DNA of 64,000 nt, taken from Streptomyces sp. R28 (lineage in GTDB: Bacteria; Actinomycetota; Actinomycetes; Streptomycetales; Streptomycetaceae). The DNA lies in the NCBI RefSeq assembly GCF_041052385.1, contig NZ_CP163439.1, positions 6,437,001 to 6,501,000 of the forward strand, in the 5' to 3' direction. The notes beneath the pieces are model-generated. The model had not been told where the DNA came from. It did not search any database and saw only the letters and a program-made list of their open reading frames with translations. The position numbers were made by a program, and so were the translations under genes. This document shows, piece after piece, positions 6,482 to 14,726 of the stretch (the first letter of the stretch is position 1; every line of letters starts with the position of its first letter).

Positions 6482-8791
6482 TCACTCCGGCGCCGACACC
6501 TCCGTCACGCACCGCAGCCTGCGGTCCGCCCCCAGCTCCCGTACCGGACCGGCGAGTTCCAGCCGCACCGTGTGCCGTACGTCCGCGCTGGATGCCGCCA
6601 GCCGTAGCTCCAGCACACCCGGTTCGACCACCCGTCGGCCCGAGCGGTCCGTGAACGAGGACAGGTCGGTGTGGAAGCGGAAGGTGACCCGGCTCGCCTC
6701 GCCCGCCGCCAACTCCACCCGCTGGTAGCCGATCAGCCGCACGTCCGGCCGGGTCACCGACGCCACCGGGTCGTGCAGGTACAGCTGGACCACCTCCGCG
6801 CCCGCGCGCTCGCCCGTGTTACGGACCGTCACCGACACGTCGTACGACCCGTCCGTGCCGATCTCCGCCTCTCCCGCATCCACGGAGTCCCACGCGAACG
6901 ACGTGTACGACCGCCCGTGCCCGAACGCGTACATCGGCGTCGGATCCAGGTTGCTGACCTCGCCCGCCAGCCCCAGCGGCGGCTGGAGGTACGTCCACGG
7001 CTGGCCCCCGGGCACCCGCGGCACACTCACCGGCAGCCGCCCCGACGGGTTGACCCGCCCCGAGAGCACTCCCACCACCGCCGGGCCGCCCTCCTCGCCC
7101 GGGAAGAACGCCTGGACCACCGCCGCCAGACGCCCGTCCCAGCGGCCCAGCGCGTACGGGCGCCCGGTGAGCAGCACCAGCACCACCGGGACGCCCGTGG
7201 CCACGAGCGCGTCCAGCAGGTCTCCCTGCACACCCGGCAGCCGGAGGTCCGTCACATCGCAGCCCTCGCCCGAGGTGCCCCGCCCGAACAGCCCCGCCCG
7301 GTCGCCCAGCACCGCCAGGCACACGTCCGCCTCCGACGCCCGCGCCACCGCCTCCTCGAAGCCCGCCGGGTCCGGGTCCAGGACGCCGCACCCCTCCGCG
7401 AACGTCACCTTGGCGTCGGGGAGTTCGGCGCGCAGGGCCTCCAGGACCGTCGGGATCTCGATGCCCATCGGCACCTCGGGGTGGTGCGTGAGGACGTGGG
7501 ACGGGAAGGAGTAGCAGCCCAGCATCGCCAGGGCGTCCGCCGCGCGCGGGCCCACGACCGCGATTCGGGCGTCCGGGGGAAGCGGGAGGACGCCGTCGGG
7601 GTTGTCCAGCAGGACCACCGACTCCTCGGCCACTCGGCGGGCCAGCGCCCGGTTCGCGGGGGAGTCCAGGTCGATGCGGGCCGCCGCCGGCTCCGGCGTC
7701 CAGTCCTCGTCCAGGAGGCCCAGCTCGCACTTCTGGAGCAGGACCCGGCGGGCCGCGCGGTCCACCAGCTCCTCCTGGATCCCGCCCGACCGGACGGCCT
7801 CCACCAGCGGGGTCCCGTAGCACTTCACGGTCGGGAGTTCCACGTCGATGCCGGCCGCCAGTGCCGTGTGCGCCGCTTCGGCCGGTGAGCCCGCCACGCG
7901 GTGCAGGGTCTGAAGGAACCCGATGCCGAAGTAGTCGGCGACCACCGTGCCCGTGAAACCCCATTGCTCGCGCAGGAGTTCGGTCAGCAGCGCCGGGTCG
8001 GCGGAGGCCGGCACGCCGTCCGTCTCGTTGTACGCCGCCATCACCGAGCGCGCCCCGCCCTCGCGCAGCGCCATCTCGAACGGCGGCAGGGTGACGTCCG
8101 CGAGTTCGCGGATGCCCGCCCGTACGGGCGCGAGGTTGCGGGCGCCGGCCGAGGACGCGTACCCGGCGAAGTGCTTGAGCGTCGCGATGACGCCGGCCGA
8201 CTCCAGGCCCCGGACGTACGCCGCCCCGATCGTGCCGACCAGATACGGGTCCTCGCCGACGGTCTCCTCGACCCGGCCCCAGCGCGGATCGCGTACGACG
8301 TCCAGGACGGGGGCCAGACCCTGGTGGACGCCGGCCGAGCGCAGGTCCTGGCCGATGCGCCGGGCCATCTCCTCGACGAGCGGGGGGTTGAAGGTGGCCC
8401 CCCACGCGAGCGGGACCGGGTAGGCCGTGGCCTGCCAGGCCGTGAAGCCCGCGAGGCACTCCTCGTGGGCCACCGCCGGGATGCCGAAGCGGCCGGCGGC
8501 GGTGATACGGCGCTGGGCGCGGGCCAGTGCCTGCGCGCCCAGCGCCGGGTCCACGGGGGCGGTGCCGAAGGAGCGGGTGAGCTGGCCGAGGCCGAGGGTG
8601 ATCAGCTCGTCCCAGTCATGGTCGGCGGTCATGTCGTGCTGGTGCGGGGCGACTCCCTCGCCGTCCGAGGCGGCGCCCACCCACACGCCGTACAGCTGGG
8701 CGGTCTTCTCCTCCAGGGTCATCCGGGAGAGGAGGTCGTCGACGCGGGCGGCGGCGGGCAGGGCGGGGTCGCGCCAGGGGGCGGTGGTCAT
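6482..8791 (-). CDS. Cytoplasmic GH3 glycosidase, probably beta-xylosidase or beta-glucosidase
   Basis: Protein of 769 residues from ATG at 8791, with AGGAG (complement of 8796-8800) four bases upstream. It follows the three-domain GH3 plan: TIM barrel to about 340 with DPRWGRVEETVGEDPYL and KHFAGY; nucleophile Asp286 in GTVVADYFG; an alpha/beta sandwich with GTSGEGCDV (Glu509 the likely acid/base region); and a C-terminal fibronectin-III-like domain from about 660. No signal peptide is visible, so it should act on imported oligosaccharides. Divergent transcription from a LacI regulator, and a xylanase sharing its operator, make xylo-oligosaccharides the best substrate guess. A 20-base imperfect duplication lies at its translation start (8792-8840). 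Confidence 0.88.
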   Translation of the reverse strand: MTTAPWRDPALPAAARVDDLLSRMTLEEKTAQLYGVWVGAASDGEGVAPHQHDMTADHDWDELITLGLGQLTRSFGTAPVDPALGAQALARAQRRITAAGRFGIPAVAHEECLAGFTAWQATAYPVPLAWGATFNPPLVEEMARRIGQDLRSAGVHQGLAPVLDVVRDPRWGRVEETVGEDPYLVGTIGAAYVRGLESAGVIATLKHFAGYASSAGARNLAPVRAGIRELADVTLPPFEMALREGGARSVMAAYNETDGVPASADPALLTELLREQWGFTGTVVADYFGIGFLQTLHRVAGSPAEAAHTALAAGIDVELPTVKCYGTPLVEAVRSGGIQEELVDRAARRVLLQKCELGLLDEDWTPEPAAARIDLDSPANRALARRVAEESVVLLDNPDGVLPLPPDARIAVVGPRAADALAMLGCYSFPSHVLTHHPEVPMGIEIPTVLEALRAELPDAKVTFAEGCGVLDPDPAGFEEAVARASEADVCLAVLGDRAGLFGRGTSGEGCDVTDLRLPGVQGDLLDALVATGVPVVLVLLTGRPYALGRWDGRLAAVVQAFFPGEEGGPAVVGVLSGRVNPSGRLPVSVPRVPGGQPWTYLQPPLGLAGEVSNLDPTPMYAFGHGRSYTSFAWDSVDAGEAEIGTDGSYDVSVTVRNTGERAGAEVVQLYLHDPVASVTRPDVRLIGYQRVELAAGEASRVTFRFHTDLSSFTDRSGRRVVEPGVLELRLAASSADVRHTVRLELAGPVRELGADRRLRCVTEVSAPE

Positions 8792-8854
8792 GAAACTCCT
8801 GTCCGGGCGATGGCTGGAAACTCCTGTCGGGGCGGTGACGGGACAACCCACTCG

Positions 8855-8886
8855 CGAATGTTTCGTTGTTCACCTCGAATGTTCCG
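8855..8886. promoter_or_regulatory. Twin CGAATGTT-CG operators between GH3 and LacI genes
   Basis: CGAATGTTTCG at 8855-8865 and CGAATGTTCCG at 8876-8886 are near-identical copies 21 bases apart (two helical turns), of the form CGAA-NNN-TTCG. The second is part of a further 11-base palindrome GTTCCGGGAAC (8881-8891). They sit in the divergent gap, so a LacI-family protein bound here could control both genes. As I recall, CGAAA-N-TTTCG-type sites are bound by BxlR-like xylan regulators in Streptomyces. Confidence 0.66.
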
Positions 8887-8946
8887 GGAACCTAGGCGTG
8901 GTGAGAAGGGTTCGTCAAGGGGGCGTGCAGGGATACGATCGCCGCC

Positions 8947-10032
8947 ATGACACCCTCGGAGCCCGCCGAAACCCGGACGACAACGCGTGAAACCCGGACG
9001 ACATCACCGTCGGCCGGGCGGTCCACGCAGACCGCCACGCTCGCCGAGATCGCCCGCGAGGCCGGCGTGTCCGCGCCGACTGTTTCGAAGGTCCTCAACG
9101 GACGAGCCGACGTCGCCCCGGCCACCCGCAGCCGCGTCGAGGAACTCCTGCGCGCCCACGGCTACCGGCGCCGCCGCGCCGAGGCCAGCCGCTCGCCCCT
9201 GATCGACCTGGTCTTCCACGAGCTGGAGAGCGCGTGGGCGATGGAGGTCATCCGGGGTGTGGAGAACGTCGCCCGGGACGCCGGGCTGAGCGTCGTGCTG
9301 AGCGAGAGCGCCGGGCGACTGACCCCCGGCCGGACCTGGGCCGACCAGGTCGCCGCCCGGCGCCCGCACGGCGTGATCCTGGTGCTGTCCGGCCTCGACG
9401 AGTCCCAGCGCGCCCTGCTGACCAGCCGGTCGATCCCGTTCGTGGTGATGGACCCGGCGGGCGACCCGGGCGCCGACGTGCCGTCCATCGGGGCGACCAA
9501 CTGGCAGGGCGGGCTGGCCGCCACCCGGCACCTGGTCGAGCTGGGGCACCGCAGGATCGGCGCGATCACCGGGCCGTCCCGGATGATGTGCAGCCGCGCC
9601 CGCATCGACGGCTACCGCGCCGCCCTGGAGACGGCCGGCCTCCCGGTCGAGCAGGACCTGATCCGGCCCGGCGACTTCCACCACGAGACCGGCTACCGGC
9701 AGGGCCTGGAACTGCTGCGCCGCCCGGACCGGCCGACCGCCGTCTTCGCCGGCAACGACCTCCAGGCGCTCGGGCTGTACGAGGCCGCGCGCGAGCTGGG
9801 ACTGCGGATTCCGGAGGACGTGAGCGTGGTCGGCTTCGACGATCTGCCGATCGCACGCTGGGTGGGGCCGCCGCTGACGACCGTGCGGCAGCCGCTGACG
9901 GAGATGGCGGAGGCGGCGGCGAAGCTGGTCCTCGACATCGCGCGGGAGGAGGGGACACCGGCGGCGACGCGGGTGGAGCTGGCGACCAGCCTGGTGGTGC
10001 GGAGCAGTACGGGGGAGCCTTCGGCGGTTTAG
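8947..10032 (+). CDS. LacI-family transcriptional regulator (BxlR-like)
   Basis: Protein of 361 residues from ATG 8947. Residues about 31-80 hold the LacI helix-turn-helix and hinge (TLAEIAREAGVSAPTVSKVL, then NGRADVAPATRSRVEELL), followed by a periplasmic-binding-like sensor domain (SIPFVVMDPAG, GHRRIGAITGP, TAVFAGNDLQALGLYEAA, VSVVGFDDLPIARWVGPPLTTVRQP). The hydrophilic Thr/Arg-rich first 28 residues are longer than usual, so a later start is possible, though no better in-frame Met is seen. It lies between the divergent GH3 gene and the downstream xylanase; operators of one type occur on both sides, so autoregulation and control of both enzymes is the simplest reading. Confidence 0.92.
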   Translation: MTPSEPAETRTTTRETRTTSPSAGRSTQTATLAEIAREAGVSAPTVSKVLNGRADVAPATRSRVEELLRAHGYRRRRAEASRSPLIDLVFHELESAWAMEVIRGVENVARDAGLSVVLSESAGRLTPGRTWADQVAARRPHGVILVLSGLDESQRALLTSRSIPFVVMDPAGDPGADVPSIGATNWQGGLAATRHLVELGHRRIGAITGPSRMMCSRARIDGYRAALETAGLPVEQDLIRPGDFHHETGYRQGLELLRRPDRPTAVFAGNDLQALGLYEAARELGLRIPEDVSVVGFDDLPIARWVGPPLTTVRQPLTEMAEAAAKLVLDIAREEGTPAATRVELATSLVVRSSTGEPSAV

Positions 10033-10096
10033 CGGGGAGAGGCCTGTTGCTGTATTGACGGGTGTTCCGCGGCGCCCCACACTGCACCGAAGCCAG

Positions 10097-10121
10097 TCGG
10101 TTGTTCAACCGAAACTTTCGG
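10097..10121. promoter_or_regulatory. Overlapping palindromes (CCGAAACTTTCGG) before the xylanase
   Basis: CCGAAAC-TTTCGG is a 13-base palindrome at 10109-10121; its right end overlaps the GGAGG ribosome site (10120-10124). TCGGTT-GTTC-AACCGA (10097-10112) is a second palindrome that overlaps it. The string GTTGTTCA followed within four bases by CGAA also occurs at 8866, next to the GH3/LacI operators. I recall CGAAACTTTCG-like elements upstream of Streptomyces xylanase genes. A repressor here would block both transcription and, by overlap, initiation. Confidence 0.75.
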
Positions 10122-10132
10122 AGGCGCCCGCA

Positions 10133-11491
10133 ATGAGATCTCTGAGAACAGGCTTATCCCTCGGATCACTTCTCACCGGCGTCGCGACGATCGGAGCCCT
10201 CGTGCTCACGGCGCCCGCGGCGCACGCCGCCGACACTCCGCTGCGCGACCTCGCCGCCGCCAAGGGCAAGGTCATGGGGACGGCCGTCACCGGTTCCAAG
10301 CTCACCGGCGCCTACGGCGACATCGCGGGCCGGGAGTTCAACGCGCTGACCCCCGGCAACGCCATGAAGTGGGGCTCGGTCGAGCCGACACGATCCACCT
10401 TCGACTGGGCCGAGGCCGACCGGATCGTCGCCTTCGCCGAGGAGCACGGCCAGCAGGTGCGCGGCCACACCCTGGTCTGGCACAGCCAGAACCCGAGCTG
10501 GCTGACGAACGGCAGCTGGACGTCGGCCGAGCTGAGCCGGCTGATGACCGACCACATCGCCACCGAAGTCGGCCGCTACAAGGGCAGGTTGGCGACCTGG
10601 GACGTGGTGAACGAGCCGTTCAACGAGGACGGCACCTACCGGCAGACCCTCTGGTACAACGGCCTCGGCGCCGACTACATCGCCCAGGCCCTGACCGCGG
10701 CCCGCGCCGCCGACCCGAGCGCCAAGCTGTACATCAACGACTACAACGTCGAGGGCGTGGGCGCGAAGAGCACGGCGTTGTACAACCTGGTGCGGTCCCT
10801 GAAGGAGCGCGGGGTCCCGATCGACGGCGTGGGACTCCAGGCCCACCTGATCCTCGGCCAGGTGCCGTCGACCATGCGGCAGAACATCCAGCGGTTCGCC
10901 GATCTCGGCGTCGACGTGGCGATCACCGAGCTGGACATCCGTATGCAACTGCCCGCGGACAGCGCCAAGCTGACGCAGTAGGCCGCCGACTACAAGGCGG
11001 TCATGAACGCCTGCCTCGCGGTGTCCCGGTGCGCCGGCGTCACCGTCTGGGGCTTCACCGACTCCGACTCCTGGATCCCGAGCACCTTCCCCGGGCAGGG
11101 CGCGGCGACGCCGTACGACGAGAACTACGCGCCGAAACCGGCGTACCACGCGATCGCCGAGTCGCTGGGCGGCGGCACGACGACCCCGCCTCCCACGGAC
11201 GCGTGCACGGCGGCCTACAGCGTCACCAGCCAGTGGAACACCGGCTTCACCGGGCAGGTGAAGATCGCCTGCTCGGGTGCGGCGCTGTCGTCCTGGAAGG
11301 CCGGCTGGGCCTTCGGTGCGGGCCAGCAGGTCACCCAGGCCTGGAACGCGACGTGTGCGCAGTCGGGGGCGGCGGTCACCTGCTCCAACGCTTCGTACAA
11401 CGCGTCGGTTCCCGACGGCGGTTCGGTGACCTTCGGGTTCAACGGGTCGTGGAGCGGGAGCAATCCGGTGCCCACGGTGACGCTGGGCTGA
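10133..11491 (+). pseudogene. Endo-1,4-beta-xylanase (GH10 + CBM2) with in-frame TAG
   Basis: ATG 10133 lies eight bases after GGAGG. A Sec signal peptide (cleavage likely after AHA, residue 32) precedes a GH10 barrel with acid/base Glu161 in WDVVNEPF and nucleophile Glu266 in VAITELDIRM. The frame is then cut by TAG at 10979-10981 (codon 283, after KLTQ), where Gln is expected. The same frame continues intact without another stop: ACLAVSRCAGVTVWGFTDSDSW (end of the barrel, in two pieces), a Thr/Pro linker, and a C-terminal CBM2 (ACTAAYSVTSQWNTGFTGQV) to TGA at 11491. A single C-to-T change (CAG to TAG) or a base-call error explains it. If real, the product loses the last barrel strands and cellulose-binding domain. 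Codon 8 is the rare TTA. Confidence 0.85.
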
Positions 11492-11563
11492 GCGCGGGTT
11501 CGGATCGGGCGGGGAAGTATGAGATTTTCCGAAGAAAAGACGGTCTGACGTTCCTGCCCGTAA

Positions 11564-11576
11564 TAAGTCGGACTTA
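11564..11576. promoter_or_regulatory. 13-base palindrome before LCP gene
   Basis: TAAGTC-G-GACTTA is perfectly symmetric and ends 11 bases before the GTG start at 11588. It lies in a locally AT-rich stretch (11518-11586) and is flanked by two copies of ACGTTCCT (11548-11555 and 11577-11584). No convincing ribosome site precedes the gene, so the transcript may be leaderless with this palindrome overlapping the promoter. The binder is unknown. Confidence 0.5.
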
Positions 11577-11587
11577 CGTTCCTCTCC

Positions 11588-12637
11588 GTGACTGGACAAG
11601 ACGAGAACGGGGACGACGGCAGACGCGCGGGCCGGCGGTCGAGAGCACTGAAGACCGCCGGCCTCGTCCTCGCGGGCGCCCTGGTGCTGGGCGCGGGAAC
11701 GGCCGGCTGGGCCTTCTGGCACCTGAACGCCAACATCAAGAGCGTCGACATCAACAACGCGCTCGGCGACGACCGCCCCGCGAAGGCGGTCACGACACCG
11801 TCGCCGTCGGCCTCCGCGTCCCCCTTGCCCACGGGGTCCCTGAACATCCTGGTCCTCGGCTCGGACTCGCGCAGCGGCGAGGGGAACCAGGAGCTCGGCG
11901 GGGGCAGCAGCGCCGGAGCCCGCTCGGACACGGCGATGGTGGTGCACATCGACGCGGGCCGTTCGAAGGCGACGGTCGTCAGCATCCCGCGCGACACCCT
12001 GGTCACCCGCCCCTCCTGCCCGCTGTCGTCGGGCGGTTCGACGGAGGTGGCGTACGGCACGATGTTCAACAGCGCGTACGCGATCGGCGGCCCCGTATGC
12101 GCGGTCAAGACGGTCGAGACGATCACCGACGTCCGCATGGACCACTTCATCGAGATCGACTTCTCCGGCTTCGCGAAGCTGGTGGACGCGCTGGGCGGCG
12201 TCACGGTCACCACGGACGAGGACATCGACGACGAGGACAGCCACCTGACGTTGGAAGCGGGCACCCACCACCTCGACGGCAGGACGGCCCTCGCCGTGGC
12301 GCGCACCCGCCACGGCATAGGCGACGGCAGCGACCTCGGCCGCATAGGCCTGCAGCAGAAGCTGGTGAAGGCGCTGCTGGAGCAGATCTCCTCGACCGAT
12401 CTCCTCACCGACCCCGCCAAGCTCTACAAGGTCGCCGACGCGGTGACGGGCAGCCTGACGACCGACACCGGCCTGGACTCCCTGAGCGAGCTGATGTCCC
12501 TCGGCGAGAGCCTGAAGGGCTTGTCGGCGGGCGAGGTGAAGACGGTGACGATGCCGGTGGTCACGGCGGCGTCGGACGTGAACCGGGTGGTGGCGGACGA
12601 GCCGGAGGCGGGCGAGTTGTGGGAGTCGTTGCGGTAG
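11588..12637 (+). CDS. LytR-CpsA-Psr (LCP) family cell-wall glycopolymer ligase
   Basis: Protein of 349 residues that should attach teichoic-acid-like or other glycopolymers to peptidoglycan at the outer membrane face. A short basic cytoplasmic N-terminus (Arg-rich to residue 22), one membrane helix (TAGLVLAGALVLGAGTAGWAF) and a Ser/Pro linker precede the LCP domain: LNILVLGSDSR, ARSDTAMVVHID, VVSIPRDTLV with the conserved Arg, HFIEIDFSGFAKLVDALGGV, and ALAVARTRH with the second conserved Arg. Start GTG 11588 is the first in frame; no strong ribosome site is seen. It stands alone between the xylanase and the ECF42 pair. Confidence 0.9.
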   Translation: MTGQDENGDDGRRAGRRSRALKTAGLVLAGALVLGAGTAGWAFWHLNANIKSVDINNALGDDRPAKAVTTPSPSASASPLPTGSLNILVLGSDSRSGEGNQELGGGSSAGARSDTAMVVHIDAGRSKATVVSIPRDTLVTRPSCPLSSGGSTEVAYGTMFNSAYAIGGPVCAVKTVETITDVRMDHFIEIDFSGFAKLVDALGGVTVTTDEDIDDEDSHLTLEAGTHHLDGRTALAVARTRHGIGDGSDLGRIGLQQKLVKALLEQISSTDLLTDPAKLYKVADAVTGSLTTDTGLDSLSELMSLGESLKGLSAGEVKTVTMPVVTAASDVNRVVADEPEAGELWESLR

Positions 12638-12809
12638 GGGAGTCGCCTCGGGCGCACGGGGCCCCTGCCGCTCGAGCTGTGCCCGGGCTCGCCGTGGTGC
12701 AGACGCGCGTACGACAGCCACTGCCGAGGCTCGGGATCCCGCCCCGGAGGCCGGTGCTGCCTGCGGGAACGCCCGCCGGAGAAAAAAGTTCGAAGAATCC
12801 CGGCGAGCG

Positions 12810-12836
12810 TGTCGATCCGGGTGTCTCCCGTTCGAC
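12810..12836 (+). promoter_or_regulatory. Candidate ECF42-dependent promoter
   Basis: TGTCGA at 12810-12815 and CGAC at 12833-12836 are separated by 17 bases, 57 bases upstream of the DGPF gene start. I recall that ECF42 sigma factors use TGTCGA at -35 with a CGA-containing -10 ahead of DGPF genes. Together with the sigma gene 45 bases further downstream this suggests autoregulation of the pair. It is a by-eye match to a remembered motif. Confidence 0.5.
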
Positions 12837-12892
12837 GCAGGGGTGAGAGGCCGGGAAGGACCGGCCCATCCGATCCGACCCGAGGAGTCACC

Positions 12893-13249
12893 ATGCCCCG
12901 CTATCTGTCGCTCGTGCAGATCGACGAGAACACCATGCCCGCCGAGGGCCCCAGCCCCGAGCTGATGCAGCGCATGGGCGAACTGATCGAGGAGGTCACC
13001 AAGGCCGGCGTCATGCTCGACACAGCCGGGCTGACCCCGTCCGCGCAGGGCACCCGCGTGCACTGGGAGGGCGGCAGGATCTCCGTCACCGACGGGCCCT
13101 TCACCGAGGCCAAGGAGGTCATCGGCGGCTACGCGATCATGCAGTGCAAGGACAAGGCCGAGGCGCTGGAGTGGACCAAGCGGTTCCTGAAGGTGCACGA
13201 GGAGTTCTGGACGGTGACCTGCGAGGTGCGGGAGATCGCGGAGGGCTGA
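12893..13249 (+). CDS. DGPF/YCII-domain protein, partner of ECF42 sigma factor
   Basis: Protein of 118 residues from ATG 12893, with GAGGAG seven bases upstream. The sequence PRYLSLVQIDENTMPAEGP, the signature DGPF in ISVTDGPFTEAKEVIGGY, and the final helix with strand (EALEWTKRFLKVHEEFWTV) define the DGPF/YCII family, a ferredoxin-like domain. Genes of this family are the standard neighbours of ECF42 sigma factors and the main targets of those factors; their biochemical role is unknown. The next gene, 45 bases on, is that sigma factor. Confidence 0.92.
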   Translation: MPRYLSLVQIDENTMPAEGPSPELMQRMGELIEEVTKAGVMLDTAGLTPSAQGTRVHWEGGRISVTDGPFTEAKEVIGGYAIMQCKDKAEALEWTKRFLKVHEEFWTVTCEVREIAEG

Positions 13250-13293
13250 GCCTTCCTTTGCCCGGGGCCGCGTGGGGTGTTCGATGGTGGGTT

Positions 13294-14553
13294 GTGGAAC
13301 CACAGCCCACCGCCGACCCGCGCGGTACCGTCGAAACCGTCTTCCGCATCGAGTCCCCCCGCATCATCGCCGGCGTCGCCCGCATCGTCCGCGACATCGG
13401 CATCGCCGAGGAACTCGCCCAGGACGCACTCGTCGCCGCCCTGGAGCAGTGGCCCCGCGACGGCGTGCCCGACAACCCGGGCGCCTGGCTCATGGCCACC
13501 GCCCGGCACCGCGCCGTCGACCTGATCCGCCGCCGCGAGAACTACGTCCGCAAGCTGGCGGAGATCGGGCGGGACCTGGAGACGACGACCCCGCCCGAGG
13601 AGCCCGCCGACCCCGACGACATCGACGACGACCTGCTGAGGCTCGTCTTCACGGCATGCCACCCGGTGCTGTCTCCCGAGGCCCGCATCGCCCTCACCCT
13701 GCGCCTCCTCGGCGGCCTGACGACACCGGAGATCGCCCGCGCGTTCCTGGTCCCGGAGCCGACGATCGCCCAGCGCATCGTCCGCGCCAAGCGCACACTC
13801 GCCACGAGGAACGTCGCCTTCGAGGTCCCGTACGGCCCCGACCGCGAGGCCCGCCTCGGCTCGGTCCTCGACGTCATCTACCTGATCTTCAACGAGGGCT
13901 ACGCCGCCACGGCCGGCGACGACTGGCTGCGCCCCGGCCTGTGCGAGGACGCGCTGCGCCTGGCCCGCGTGCTGTCGGGACTGATGCCGAAGGAGCCGGA
14001 GGTGCACGGCCTGACCGCCCTCCTCGAATTCCAGACGTCCCGCGCGGCAGCCCGCACCGGCCCCGCCGGCGAACCGATCCTCCTCAAGGACCAGAACCGC
14101 CGCCGCTGGAACCGCATGCTCATCGCCCGCGGCATCAAGGCGCTGGGCCGTGCGGATGCCACCGCCACGGGCGCCCCGGGCCCGTACGCCCTCCAGGCAG
14201 CGATCGCCGCCTGCCACGCGCACGCGTACACGTACGAGGAGACGGACTGGAAGAGCATCGCCACCCTGTACGGCCTGCTGTCCGCCCGGTCCCCTTCCCC
14301 CGTGGTCGAGTTGAACCGCGCGGTCGCCGTGTCGATGGCGGACGGCCCGGAACCCGCCCTGGAGATCGTCGACGCCATCGCCGCCGAACCGGCCCTGCGG
14401 GACTACCACTTGCTGCCGAGCGTGCGCGGCGACCTGCTGCTGCGTCTTGGCCGTACGGCGCAGGCGCGGGCGGAGTTCGAGCGGGCGGCGGGGCTGACGC
14501 AGAACGAGCGGGAGCGGGAGATGCTGCTACGCCGGGCGGCTGAGGTCGCGTAG
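13294..14553 (+). CDS. ECF42-type RNA polymerase sigma factor with C-terminal TPR-like extension
   Basis: Protein of 419 residues, long for an ECF factor. Sigma region 2 is at about 13-85 (ETVFRIESPRIIAGVARIVR, EELAQDALVAALEQWPRDGV, ATARHRAVDLIRR) and region 4 at about 120-175 (LTLRLLGGLTTPEIARAFLV, then TIAQRIVRAKRTL). A helical C-terminal half of about 230 residues (FNEGYAATAGDDWLRPGLCEDALRLARVL in pieces, and VELNRAVAVSMADGPEPALE) resembles the TPR-like extension of the ECF42 group, which I recall is needed for activity. GTG 13294 is chosen; its ribosome site is poor and an upstream in-frame start cannot be excluded. No anti-sigma gene is adjacent. Confidence 0.88.
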   Translation: MEPQPTADPRGTVETVFRIESPRIIAGVARIVRDIGIAEELAQDALVAALEQWPRDGVPDNPGAWLMATARHRAVDLIRRRENYVRKLAEIGRDLETTTPPEEPADPDDIDDDLLRLVFTACHPVLSPEARIALTLRLLGGLTTPEIARAFLVPEPTIAQRIVRAKRTLATRNVAFEVPYGPDREARLGSVLDVIYLIFNEGYAATAGDDWLRPGLCEDALRLARVLSGLMPKEPEVHGLTALLEFQTSRAAARTGPAGEPILLKDQNRRRWNRMLIARGIKALGRADATATGAPGPYALQAAIAACHAHAYTYEETDWKSIATLYGLLSARSPSPVVELNRAVAVSMADGPEPALEIVDAIAAEPALRDYHLLPSVRGDLLLRLGRTAQARAEFERAAGLTQNEREREMLLRRAAEVA

Positions 14554-14726
14554 GGCGAAAAGACCGCCTGTGTCAGTGGCCGCTGCCAGAATCGACGGGC
14601 GGTCAGGAAAACGGGGCACGGGGGGCGGTGCCTTGAGCGGGCCGTACTGGGCGGCGAGGCTCTCCTGAGGTCGGTGGCCGGCGTCGCGGACGACGCCGAG
14701 AGCGTCGTCGGGCTCCCCTGACCGGG

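Noticed and set aside
10369..12846. Open frame of 825 codons overlapping xylanase and LCP genes
   Set aside because: Arg/Gly/Pro-rich translation with no domain; the other frame holds well-conserved GH10, CBM2 and LCP motifs.
10166..13303. Reverse-strand open frame of over 1000 codons
   Set aside because: Antisense to three genes, no ribosome site, low-complexity composition typical of GC-rich antisense frames.
14554..14726. Small ORF or terminator after the ECF42 gene
   Set aside because: GACCGCC/GGCGGTC arms are short with a 29-base loop, and the ORF fragment ending at 14720 has no start with a ribosome site.
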